DNA of 45,011 bases from Chlamydiota bacterium (lineage in GTDB: Bacteria; Chlamydiota; Chlamydiia; Chlamydiales; Rhabdochlamydiaceae), in assembly GCA_013288895.1 (NCBI GenBank), contig JABDAY010000012.1:1-45011 (forward strand), given 5' to 3'. The position numbers and the translations under genes were made by a program. The notes beneath the pieces are model-generated. The model was not told the origin of the DNA and made no database searches. It saw only the letters and a list, made by a program, of their open reading frames with translations. Below, piece after piece: positions 23,055 through 31,393 of the stretch. Each line of letters begins with the position of its first letter. Positions within the stretch are counted from its first letter, which is position 1.

Positions 23055-23999
23055 CTAAGTTGAAAAAGGAAGATAATGAAGTATTTCAGCATTCGGATTT
23101 AGTGGTTTCCATTGTTCAAGGGTATGTGTTTCACGAAATATAATGATGCACGGCTTTTCAAAACAAGCAGCAATGTGGCTTGGCACGGAATCTATACTAA
23201 GAAGAAGCTTGCAATGTTTGATTAAATAAACAAGCTCTTGGAATGAGATTTTATTGCATAGATTAATACCTTCTCCATCTTGATGGTTCTCTCTTTTTCC
23301 GTAACCAGTGAATACCAATTGTGTGCCTGCATACGGTTTTAGCAGCTCCCGCCACTTCTCTTTTGGCAAACTCTTTGGCGATGTGGGATCGCCCATGTGT
23401 ACGACGATATATTCCTCTTTTGGAATAGGAAAAGCCTTTTCAGGAAGGGAGGGTTTTCCGAAGGTATCAATAGATAAAAATTTCAATAAGTCAAAATGGT
23501 ATTCGAGAATATGCTTATCAGAACGATCCAAATAATGGGTGAGAAGGGGTCCCGCGCCGCCGCTCCGGTATCCTATACGTATGGGAATGCCCGCTAACCA
23601 AAAAAGGGTGATTGCGTTCGGATAATACACATAGAGATCAATCGCTATGTCGTATTTCATTTTTCGGATCTCTCGGATAGCTTTAAATCTTGAGCTTTTT
23701 CCTCGTCTAAATTTCCAATGATCAAAAGTATGGATATGATCGATCAGGGGGTGCCCCTCGATCACCTGTTTTGAGCTGCTAGAGACCAAAAACCCGATCT
23801 TTACATGAGGGTAGGTCTTTTTAATGGGCTCGAGCACAGCCGTTGATAAGACTACGTCACCTAGATGCGCAATATTTGAAATGAGAATGCTCTTGAAATT
23901 TGAGGGGATTTCTCTTTTCTTAGCCTTAGGCAAAAAGAGATCAAAAAGATACAGAACGACCTTTCCAAACCAATCGTTTACATAGTACTTGCTAGCCAT
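23055..23999 (-). CDS. GT9 family glycosyltransferase (heptosyltransferase-like)
   Basis: 314 aa. FKSILISNIAHLGDVVLSTA is the N-domain loop, KIGFLVSSSSKQVIEGHPLI follows, and the C-domain has EYIVVHMGDPTSPKSLPKEKW with LLSIDSVPSHIAACFEKPC as the donor-site motif. This is a complete two-domain GT9 enzyme of usual length. It differs from the other three GT9 sequences here enough to suggest a separate sugar specificity. It is the first leftward gene of the glycan locus, 78 bp upstream of GT90 copy B, and divergent from the MOMP-like gene; both promoters must lie in the 119-bp gap. Confidence 0.85.
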   Translation of the reverse strand: MASKYYVNDWFGKVVLYLFDLFLPKAKKREIPSNFKSILISNIAHLGDVVLSTAVLEPIKKTYPHVKIGFLVSSSSKQVIEGHPLIDHIHTFDHWKFRRGKSSRFKAIREIRKMKYDIAIDLYVYYPNAITLFWLAGIPIRIGYRSGGAGPLLTHYLDRSDKHILEYHFDLLKFLSIDTFGKPSLPEKAFPIPKEEYIVVHMGDPTSPKSLPKEKWRELLKPYAGTQLVFTGYGKRENHQDGEGINLCNKISFQELVYLIKHCKLLLSIDSVPSHIAACFEKPCIIIFRETHTLEQWKPLNPNAEILHYLPFST

Positions 24000-24058
24000 G
24001 CACTAAATTTATGCGACTGGGGATTAATTTACAGCGCAGAAAAAATTAAAATAAATTA

Positions 24059-24087
24059 TTGACACTTTTGCCCAAATTTGCTACGGA
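24059..24087 (+). promoter_or_regulatory. possible promoter of the MOMP-like gene
   Basis: A consensus TTGACA at 24059-24064 is followed after 17 bp by TACGGA (24082-24087), a weak -10. The AGGAG site and ATG (24119) follow about 25 bp later. Confidence 0.4.
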
Positions 24088-24118
24088 ACAAATTAATAGA
24101 ACCAAAATAGGAGAAGCT

Positions 24119-25315
24119 ATGAATAAAAGATCAAAATTATTAGTTCCAGGACTTATTTTTGCACTAGGAAGTACATCCATATTATTAACCGTTGCTTCTT
24201 GCCGACAGCAAGAAGAGGCAAGCCCCTGCTGCGAGCCAAAACCTTGTTGTGTTCCTACATGCTGTCCAGAAATAGTAGAAGACTGCTGCGCAGTAAATGT
24301 ATGCCCTCCAACATGCATGGTCACCCCCAATGCTAGTCCACGGGTAAGGGATGGCATAGATCTATTTGTTACAGCTGATTTCATCTATTGGAATGTGCGT
24401 GAAGCTAATCTTGAGTACGCTTTGTCTGCAGTTGATCAGACAGCTATTGGCGCTTCATTTGCGGGCACTTTGAATCCAGGAAACATTTATGCTCCAAGGA
24501 ATAAATGGGAACCTGGTTTTAAAGTGGGGTTAGGATATAATTTCTGTCATGACGGGTGGGATATCTATGGTGAGTATACATGGTTAAATACAAATATCTC
24601 TAATTCTACTCCAGTATTTTCTTCTTCAGGTAATCCTGGACTTTATGATGCTTATTGGTTTATTAATACCCCCCTTAATCCCGATACGCAAGGTTTTGAA
24701 GGAGGAGTAGCAATCGGAATGCTTTCTTCTGCCTCTGCTAAATGGCATATGAATTTTGATGTAGTAGATCTTGAACTCGGACGGAGTTTCTACACAAGCC
24801 CTAGATTAACTTTAAGACCCCACTTTGGCCTAAAAGGAACATGGCAAAAGCAGACAATGAACGTTGATTTCTTTGATCTTCTTGGCAATAACACAAGTAC
24901 CCATAACGGAATGAAAAACTGGGGGATTGGAGTCCGTGGAGGATTGGACACTGCTTGGCATTTCACTAGAGAGTTTAGCTTAATAGGAGACTTTTCTCTT
25001 ACAGGACTTTGGGAAAAACTCAAAGTTAAACGCAAAGACAATACTTTTACACTTGGCGCAGCGATTCCAAATATTAGTTATGTAAACATTTCAAACAACT
25101 ATTCTACTGTGGAGCCTATCCTTGAGTGGATGTTAGGATTGCGCTATGAGTTTTGGACTTGCGGAGATGATTTCCACTTCGCATTTGATGCAGCTTGGGA
25201 AGTACAGAATTGGTTTGAACAAAATCAATTCATCCGTATGCCAGGATGTGTCGTTACTAATAGCGGCAACCTAACACTTCAAGGTCTGACAGCTAAAGTG
25301 AGATTTGATTTCTAG
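24119..25315 (+). CDS. cysteine-rich MOMP-like outer membrane protein
   Basis: 398 aa from the ATG at 24119, preceded by AGGAG; an upstream in-frame ATG at 24059 is not needed. The N-terminus is a signal sequence ending VASC, a passable lipobox. Then comes a linker with ten more cysteines in about 40 residues, mostly as CC pairs (PCCEPKPCCVPTCC). The rest, from DLFVTADFIYWNVREANLEY onward, is beta-strand rich with alternating aromatic residues and ends in a strand closing with F (VRFDF), as expected of an outer membrane barrel. This matches MOMP-like porins of environmental chlamydiae, related to the Legionella-type OMP family. The cysteines could cross-link the protein into a disulfide-bonded envelope that replaces peptidoglycan strength. 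The stop overlaps the uvrB stop. Confidence 0.85.
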   Translation: MNKRSKLLVPGLIFALGSTSILLTVASCRQQEEASPCCEPKPCCVPTCCPEIVEDCCAVNVCPPTCMVTPNASPRVRDGIDLFVTADFIYWNVREANLEYALSAVDQTAIGASFAGTLNPGNIYAPRNKWEPGFKVGLGYNFCHDGWDIYGEYTWLNTNISNSTPVFSSSGNPGLYDAYWFINTPLNPDTQGFEGGVAIGMLSSASAKWHMNFDVVDLELGRSFYTSPRLTLRPHFGLKGTWQKQTMNVDFFDLLGNNTSTHNGMKNWGIGVRGGLDTAWHFTREFSLIGDFSLTGLWEKLKVKRKDNTFTLGAAIPNISYVNISNNYSTVEPILEWMLGLRYEFWTCGDDFHFAFDAAWEVQNWFEQNQFIRMPGCVVTNSGNLTLQGLTAKVRFDF

Positions 25316-27279
25316 AGCAGTTGCAAATCTTGGTAATGCTTGAGGAGGTCGCGGAAGTGTGCGGCGTCCTCAAAACGGAGCTCTTTTGCGGCTCTGTGCA
25401 TCTCGATTTTGCATTCTTCGATTTTGTCTATGACTTCCTTCGCGTTAAGATGGTGCTCTTCTTTCGCTGAGGGGAGAGCTTCTCCGAAGGAATCGATAAG
25501 ATCTTCGATGGGGGCCTTTTGCGTTGTCCTTGGAACGATCCCATGCTCCTGATTATAGGCCCCCTGGAGCTCTCGTCTGGCTCGGGTAACTTCGAGGGCT
25601 TTTTTAATGGCGGCGGTTTGGATATCCGCATACATAATCACTCGCCCTTTAATATTTCTGGCGGCACGGCCACATGTTTGTATCAAGGCCGTTTCACTTC
25701 GCAAAAAGCCCTGTTTATCAGCGTCAAGAATAGCAACGAGAGTGACCTCTGGCAAATCTAGCCCCTCGCGCAATAAATTGATTCCCACAAGGACATCGAA
25801 AAAACCTCTGCGCAGATCATTGAGGATTTGGACCCTTTCTAAGGTATCGATCTCTGAATGGAGATACTTTGCCCTGACGTTAATGTCGGTCAGATATTTA
25901 GTCAAATCTTCTGAGAGTTTTTTCGTGAGGGTGGTGATTAAGACTCTCCCCCCTTTTTCTGTTTCAGCGCGGATCTCTTCTAGGCAATCATCGATTTGAT
26001 TCGTCGCGGGTCTCACCTCGATGACAGGATCTAAAAGGCCTGTAGGACGGATCACTTGCTCTACGACATCACCCCCTGCTTCTTGGACTTCAAACATTCC
26101 TGGCGTTGCCGAAACGTAAATGACTTGGTGGATTTTTCGAAAGACCTCTTCAAACTTAAGGGGGCGGTTGTCAAATGCTGAGGGCAAGCGAAACCCAAAC
26201 TCGACAAGAGCTTCCTTTCGAGATCTATCCCCGTTATACATCGCATGCAACTGGGGGAGTGTTTGGTGAGATTCGTCTATAAAGAATAAAAAATCTTTTG
26301 GGAAATAATCGATGAGGCAGGGGGGCGGATCTCCGGCCATCCTTTTACTAAAATGGCGGGAATAGTTTTCAATCCCTTTGCAAAAGCCGATCTCTTTCAT
26401 CATTTCGATGTCGTAAAGGGTTCTTTCTTTAATTCTTTGCATTTCAATATAGCGTTGATTTGTTTCGAAGTAGGAATATCTCTCTGTAAGCTCTGTTCGA
26501 ATGCTATCTATTGCACTATATCTAACGTTTTCTGGCGTGACGTGGTGAGAGCCGGGAAAGATAGCAATTTTTTCTAATCTTTTCCTGACCCCTCCGGTTA
26601 AGGGGTCGATCTCGCTGATCCTTTCAATCTCATCACCAAAAAATTCAACACGGTAAGCTAAATCTTCTTCATAGGCAGGGACAATTTCTAAGATATCACC
26701 TCTTGCTCTAAAAGTTGCGCGCACCAAATCAAAATCATTTCTTTTGTAATGCATTTCAACCAGATGCAATAACACTTCATCGCGCCGTTTCTTTTCTCCT
26801 GTAGTTAATACCATTTTCATTTCTGCATAATATTCTGGTAAACCTAAACCATAAATACAGGAAATAGAAGAAACGATGATCACATCCTCCCTTTCTATGA
26901 GAGATCTTGTGGCGGAAAGACGCATCCGATCGATCTGATCGTTGATGGCCAAATCTTTTTCAATATAAGTGTCTGTACGCGCGATATAAGCTTCTGGCTG
27001 ATAGTAATCGTAGTAGGAAACAAAATATTCGACAGCATTGTCAGGAAAAAAAGATTTAAATTCTTGGTAGAGCTGCGCCGCCAAAGTCTTGTTGTGTGCA
27101 AGGATAAGGGTTGGTCTTTGGACACCCGCAATCACATTAGCCATCGTAAATGTCTTGCCCGAACCGGTAACGCCTAAAAGAACCTGCGCTTTTTTGCCAA
27201 GGAGAAGTCCTTGCGTCAGGGCTTCGATAGCCTTTGGCTGATCTCCGCAAGGTGTAAATTCTGTTTTGAGCTTAAACAT
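25312..27279 (-). CDS. uvrB: excinuclease ABC subunit B
   Basis: 655 aa, the damage-verifying helicase-like subunit of nucleotide excision repair that works with UvrA and UvrC. Walker A is GVTGSGKTFTMANVI. The beta-hairpin that clamps DNA is YYDYYQPEAYIARTDTYIEKD in two parts around residues 92-112. Walker B is FFIDESHQTLPQL, and helicase motifs V/VI are VGINLLREGLDLPEV and QTCGRAARN. The C-terminal UVR domain that binds UvrC is IDKIEECKIEMHRAAKELRF near 620-640. All key parts are present and the length is normal. The gene starts 8 bp inside the end of the flavoprotein gene and its stop overlaps that of the MOMP-like gene. Confidence 0.97.
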   Translation of the reverse strand: MFKLKTEFTPCGDQPKAIEALTQGLLLGKKAQVLLGVTGSGKTFTMANVIAGVQRPTLILAHNKTLAAQLYQEFKSFFPDNAVEYFVSYYDYYQPEAYIARTDTYIEKDLAINDQIDRMRLSATRSLIEREDVIIVSSISCIYGLGLPEYYAEMKMVLTTGEKKRRDEVLLHLVEMHYKRNDFDLVRATFRARGDILEIVPAYEEDLAYRVEFFGDEIERISEIDPLTGGVRKRLEKIAIFPGSHHVTPENVRYSAIDSIRTELTERYSYFETNQRYIEMQRIKERTLYDIEMMKEIGFCKGIENYSRHFSKRMAGDPPPCLIDYFPKDFLFFIDESHQTLPQLHAMYNGDRSRKEALVEFGFRLPSAFDNRPLKFEEVFRKIHQVIYVSATPGMFEVQEAGGDVVEQVIRPTGLLDPVIEVRPATNQIDDCLEEIRAETEKGGRVLITTLTKKLSEDLTKYLTDINVRAKYLHSEIDTLERVQILNDLRRGFFDVLVGINLLREGLDLPEVTLVAILDADKQGFLRSETALIQTCGRAARNIKGRVIMYADIQTAAIKKALEVTRARRELQGAYNQEHGIVPRTTQKAPIEDLIDSFGEALPSAKEEHHLNAKEVIDKIEECKIEMHRAAKELRFEDAAHFRDLLKHYQDLQLL

Positions 27280-28261
27280 AGTTGCCAGCTAGTTTACCAG
27301 TTGTCCAGGCATTTTGAAAATTAAAACCGCCCGTAACCCCATCGATATCGAGTATTTCACCGGCAAAATGGAGGCCTGGGTGGATTTTGCTCTCCATTGT
27401 CCTAAAATCGACCTCTTTTAAGGTGACGCCACCGCAAGTGACAAACTCTTCTTTATTAGTAGTTTTTCCTTCAATTCGATAAACAGTGGGAAGATCTTTG
27501 ATTTTCAAAAGACTTTTAGGGAGCTCCTCTGGCCAATAAATGGTAAAGTCAGTGTTATAATTTTTTTCATGTAAATATCTTGCTGCCCAAGCAGATAATT
27601 TGATGATCACAGGTCCGCTAAAACCAAAGTGGGTGATGAGTAGGGGTCCTGTTTGAGAAAAAGGGCCCACACTCACCTCTACATTCGCGACAACCACTCC
27701 ACTGAGTTCTTTCAAAGGGGATGTAGGCACATTAAATGTAAAAAGGGAGGGGACTGGACTCTGAATTGTGTGGCCAAAGGCTTTTGCCCATCTGTAGCCA
27801 TCTGGGCTGCTTCCTGTTGCTAGCAATAATTTTTTCCCTTTAAATTCTTCAACATTTTCAATCTTTTGCCGCGTCCGAATCTCTACACCCAATTTTTTTG
27901 CGGTATTTAGCAAGCAACTGATGATTGTTTCAGAGCTATCTGTGACCGGAAACATCCTCCCATCTTTTTCCGTCTTAAGTTTTACCCCTCGCGATGCAAA
28001 CCATTCGATCGTCTCTTTTGGTCCAAACTTGTGAAAAGGTCCAAGGAGCTCCTTCTCTCCTCGCGGATAGTTTTTTACGAGCAATTTTGGATCGAAACAG
28101 GCGTGGGTGACATTGCATCTCCCACCGCCCGATACTTTTACTTTTGCTAAAAGGACTGCTGACTTTTCTAAAAGAACCACTTCCCTATGGGGATTTGCCT
28201 CCTTAGCAGAAATAGCCCCAAAAACTCCCGCAGCCCCTCCACCAATAACGATCAGTTCCAT
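27272..28261 (-). CDS. NAD(P)/FAD-dependent oxidoreductase, HI0933/BaiN family
   Basis: 329 aa. The N-terminal dinucleotide-binding fold is IVIGGGAAGVFGAISAKEA with an acidic end (VVLLEKS), followed by the family-specific KVSGGGRCNVTHA. The C-terminal FAD-contact region is HFAGEILDIDGVTGGFNFQ. Family members are about 390-420 aa, so this copy is short by 60-90 residues, apparently in the middle substrate-like domain. Biochemical functions of the family are mostly unknown; BaiN acts in bile-acid dehydroxylation in Clostridium, which is not relevant here. It is co-directional with uvrB (8-bp overlap), suggesting a shared transcript, and is separated from tyrP by a long palindrome. Confidence 0.88.
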   Translation of the reverse strand: MELIVIGGGAAGVFGAISAKEANPHREVVLLEKSAVLLAKVKVSGGGRCNVTHACFDPKLLVKNYPRGEKELLGPFHKFGPKETIEWFASRGVKLKTEKDGRMFPVTDSSETIISCLLNTAKKLGVEIRTRQKIENVEEFKGKKLLLATGSSPDGYRWAKAFGHTIQSPVPSLFTFNVPTSPLKELSGVVVANVEVSVGPFSQTGPLLITHFGFSGPVIIKLSAWAARYLHEKNYNTDFTIYWPEELPKSLLKIKDLPTVYRIEGKTTNKEEFVTCGGVTLKEVDFRTMESKIHPGLHFAGEILDIDGVTGGFNFQNAWTTGKLAGNYV

Positions 28262-28303
28262 GTATATCCAAATAAATTCAAAAATTGAGAAAAATTATTT
28301 TTC

Positions 28304-28446
28304 TTTTCTCTGCGTTCTCTGCGACTCAGTCTTCACTCTGCGCTGATGGAGTTTGGTATTCGGCCAATAAGTTGGAGTCTTATTGTCTGAATGCTGAATT
28401 CCATCAGCGCAGAGTGAAGACTGAGTCGCAGAGAACGCAGAGAAAA
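28304..28446. repeat. 143-bp palindrome with perfect 47-bp arms
   Basis: Arms 28304-28350 and 28400-28446 are perfect reverse complements. The 49-nt middle is itself imperfectly palindromic (AATAAG-TTGGAGT-CTTATT at the centre), so the element is close to symmetric throughout. The arms contain tandem CTCTGCG-type heptamers. It fills most of the gap between tyrP (ends 28479) and the flavoprotein gene (starts 28261), both leftward. Length and perfection exceed a normal terminator. Confidence 0.92.
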
Positions 28447-28478
28447 TTATTTTTAAATTTCCTCTCTCCAATTTCGAG

Positions 28479-29693
28479 TCACGTTTTGTACAATCCAAAC
28501 ATGCTGAGGAGTTGAAAACCCAAAACGAAAACAGCAAAAAGGAAAATACCCACAAGAAGAGGTTTGCCGCCAAACACTTGATAAGGAGAGGAGAGTCGTT
28601 TTGCATACCTCCCTTTCCAAACCATGCAGACAGGGATGACACCAAAAAGGATGACCGCGCAGATACCTCCTGCGAAGTTTAAGGCTTTAAAGAAAAGTTG
28701 AGGGTAAATGACTGAAAGGACAAGCGGCGGGAAGAGAGCGAGTGCGCACATCTTTATATTTTCCCGGTTTTGAGTTTTTATTTTAAAACCATCTGAAAGG
28801 AAATGGACGAGAGCCAAAGATTGGGCCAGAAATGATGTGAGGATGGCAAAAAAAGCAAGCCCTTGTGCAAACATACTCACCCACGACGAACCGAGGATGC
28901 CGGCAACTGCTTGCGCAGCTTCTTTATCTCCTTTTAAGCTTTCCCGTATTCCTGAAGGGCCATCAAGGGGAACAATTCCCAAAACAATAACCTCCCAAAT
29001 GATATAAATCCCGAGCGCAAATAAGCCGCCGCTTAAAATAGTCAAACGGACCCGTTTCACATCTCCCCCCATGTAAGAGAACAGAGTGGGGATCATGTTG
29101 TGGAACCCAAATGCAATCACAAGAACTGGCAAAGAGGCCACAGCATAAGCAGGCTCAAAATGGGTCAACAATTTTGGAGAAACGTAAGCAGCGCCTAAAA
29201 ATACCATACCCAGATAAGTCGCAATCTTTCCGACCATAAGTACTCGATTCCAAAGGTCAACCGGTCTTGTCCCCAAAAAAACAAGCCATCCGAAAAGGAT
29301 CACAAAAAATAAACTCGCAATCCAAATGGGAATGTTCCACGAAAAAGACCAATGTAGAAATGTGGAAGCAAGGTTGCCGCTTCCTGAAATGTAGGCAACA
29401 AGGAGCGCATAAAATAAAAAGAGGTACAAGGTCCAGCTAACAAGCCTTCCCCATTTACCGAGGCTATGGCCTACCATTGAAATAATATTCACTTTGTCTT
29501 TAAACCAAGCGTTGGCTTCAATCATGAGAAGAGCTGTCAGAGTCATAAACGCCCAAGCGCAAAAAAACATTAACATTGCTGGATAGAACCCCGCGAGCCC
29601 CGTAGTGATGGGAAGGGCTAGCATCCCAGCTCCAATACAGCTTCCTCCAATGAGGAGGGTGCCGCCAAGTACACTCCCTTTTTTTGTTGTCAT
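28479..29693 (-). CDS. tyrP: aromatic amino acid permease (TyrP family)
   Basis: 404 aa, about eleven membrane segments, an inner membrane H+-coupled importer for tyrosine or tryptophan. The first helix contains GGTLLIGGSCIGAGMLALP, the substrate-binding signature of the HAAAP family. LVIAFGFHNMIPTLFSYMGG and the later LAQSLALVHFLSDGF fit TyrP/Mtr. Chlamydiae carry such genes to import aromatic amino acids from the host. Specificity for Tyr or Trp cannot be told by eye. The start overlaps the thyX stop as ATGA, so it is translationally coupled to thyX. A 143-bp palindrome follows the stop. Confidence 0.92.
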   Translation of the reverse strand: MTTKKGSVLGGTLLIGGSCIGAGMLALPITTGLAGFYPAMLMFFCAWAFMTLTALLMIEANAWFKDKVNIISMVGHSLGKWGRLVSWTLYLFLFYALLVAYISGSGNLASTFLHWSFSWNIPIWIASLFFVILFGWLVFLGTRPVDLWNRVLMVGKIATYLGMVFLGAAYVSPKLLTHFEPAYAVASLPVLVIAFGFHNMIPTLFSYMGGDVKRVRLTILSGGLFALGIYIIWEVIVLGIVPLDGPSGIRESLKGDKEAAQAVAGILGSSWVSMFAQGLAFFAILTSFLAQSLALVHFLSDGFKIKTQNRENIKMCALALFPPLVLSVIYPQLFFKALNFAGGICAVILFGVIPVCMVWKGRYAKRLSSPYQVFGGKPLLVGIFLFAVFVLGFQLLSMFGLYKT

Positions 29694-31342
29694 ACAAGAG
29701 GTCCGTTCGTCTGTTTTGTTTGTAATTTTTCAACAAGTCTAATTTCTTGTCCAAGTCTGCCAAGTTCATGTCCCTCATAGTCGACAAATTTAAAATAGCG
29801 CTCAAAACAAGGGAAAACATTTGTGACCTGCTTAGCCATCTCTTGCGCAATATAACGGTAAGTGGGGTGGCCGGCAGGTGCAGATCTCAGTTCACATATC
29901 CATTGAAGGGCGCGCAGATTGATATGGAAATACCAATGGATATTATAAGCCATGGGAACGACATATTGAGCCTCTTCTGGAAGCTCTACAGCAATGAGAT
30001 CGTAGATTTTTTTAGCATCTTCCAAGGCTCCACAATAGGTCGCCTCCATTTCTGTCCCCCGAATTTCTTGAGGGATGTAATGACCAAAGTTGCACGAAAG
30101 GAGCTGTCTATCTTGAGTGAGCATCCTATGCCGCTGCAAATCTCGATACACGCCAAAGTCTGCTAAAATTTCAAAGGTAAATGTCGCGTGTTCCAAGGCT
30201 CTGGGTGATTTATGTCTTCTATTTTCGCGTGAAGAACACCCTGATTCTAAAATACGGCCGAGCTCTTCCTGATCAAGGTCACTGCAATAATCGCTCAGCT
30301 CAATAAGCCCCGCATTGGAATGACTAAATAGTAAAGCTGCGGCCACTTTGGCAGGACTTTCCATATCATAATCAACCAGACGCACACCATAAGTCTGCAT
30401 CTTGTCCAAATAGGAGGCATGTTTGTTAGATACAGATTTAAGATCGTTACTCATCTGTTCAGTGAAAAGGGTGAACGATTTTTGGTATTTGTGATTCACC
30501 TCTGCTCTCCTTACAAATGAGGGGATCACCTTACTAAGTTCTTGATAACCCTTTCTTCCAATATCTTGCATTTCAGCTAAATTATGACTGTTAAGTTTTT
30601 GGAGGGTGCTTTCAAAAAACCTACCGTTGCCATAAATCCCCATATTGGTGAGGGTACTTGCGGGGAGAAGCCCTCTTAAACAATCTAAAACTTTGGCTCT
30701 AAGGGCAGCCGTGTAAGCGATTTTTGAAATCTCATGTTCTTTTGGAAACTTTTTTTCCATCAGTTCTGTGAGAGGGGGAATGAGTGCGGAGTAGGTCTCA
30801 AAAAGCTGATTGCACATTTTAATGTATGCATCGCGATAAGCAGAGGCCATTAAGATAGGCTCTCGGTAAAACAGATATTCCCCATTCACTTTTTGATCAA
30901 AATAGATATATCGGGTCGACTTCTCAAGAGGAGAGCCTCCAATTCTAGAATCCTCTAAAATTTTTGCCGCGATCATAGAAATATTTTCTACTGCAAGATG
31001 CGCACCTCCAAGTTCTCCTATTGAATCATCTCCATAACCATCTAAAATCCGGTCGTAAAAATTTTGCGCTTTTTTGATCGCCATGATCTGGTCTTCAATC
31101 TCGTTTTCTTCACTCGCTTTAAAATCTCTTGCAATCGATGCAAAAGCGGTCTCTTCATTGAGAATAAACTCCTTCAAGAGGAGTGACCTGAGCCCCAGGC
31201 TCGAGCGGGAATAACGAGAAAACAAAGCCCCTTTGATAACTTCAGGAAGATTGCGAAGTACAAACACATTGCTCGTTGGACTTGTAACATATCGATTAAG
31301 AATCTTTAGCTGACCTTCTGTGAATTCTTCATATCCTTGCAT
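29690..31342 (-). CDS. thyX: double-length flavin-dependent thymidylate synthase
   Basis: 550 aa, twice the usual 220-260, composed of two ThyX-like halves. ThyX makes dTMP from dUMP using FAD and NADPH. The N-half carries FSRYSRSSLGLR (41-52), resembling the signature R-H-R-x(7)-S-x-R-Y region. The C-half carries RHRMLTQDRQLLS (404-416), an altered signature where the usual Ser/Asn positions are Thr/Asp. As I recall, the extended ThyX with a degenerate signature is a chlamydial trait. One half may have only a structural role. A strong AAGGAG site lies seven bases before the ATG. It is divergent from hemB across 51 bp and coupled to tyrP downstream. The thyX/hemB adjacency matches what I remember of the C. 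trachomatis order. Confidence 0.92.
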   Translation of the reverse strand: MQGYEEFTEGQLKILNRYVTSPTSNVFVLRNLPEVIKGALFSRYSRSSLGLRSLLLKEFILNEETAFASIARDFKASEENEIEDQIMAIKKAQNFYDRILDGYGDDSIGELGGAHLAVENISMIAAKILEDSRIGGSPLEKSTRYIYFDQKVNGEYLFYREPILMASAYRDAYIKMCNQLFETYSALIPPLTELMEKKFPKEHEISKIAYTAALRAKVLDCLRGLLPASTLTNMGIYGNGRFFESTLQKLNSHNLAEMQDIGRKGYQELSKVIPSFVRRAEVNHKYQKSFTLFTEQMSNDLKSVSNKHASYLDKMQTYGVRLVDYDMESPAKVAAALLFSHSNAGLIELSDYCSDLDQEELGRILESGCSSRENRRHKSPRALEHATFTFEILADFGVYRDLQRHRMLTQDRQLLSCNFGHYIPQEIRGTEMEATYCGALEDAKKIYDLIAVELPEEAQYVVPMAYNIHWYFHINLRALQWICELRSAPAGHPTYRYIAQEMAKQVTNVFPCFERYFKFVDYEGHELGRLGQEIRLVEKLQTKQTNGPLV

Positions 31343-31393
31343 AAAACGATCTCCTTGTGTATCAAGGTTGACATATTTTAAAGTGAGAAGTCA

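Noticed and set aside
28304..28446. The palindrome as a simple terminator of tyrP
   Set aside because: Arms of 47 bp, a long symmetric centre and lack of a clear T-run right after a short stem do not fit a classic terminator, though it may still hinder transcription.
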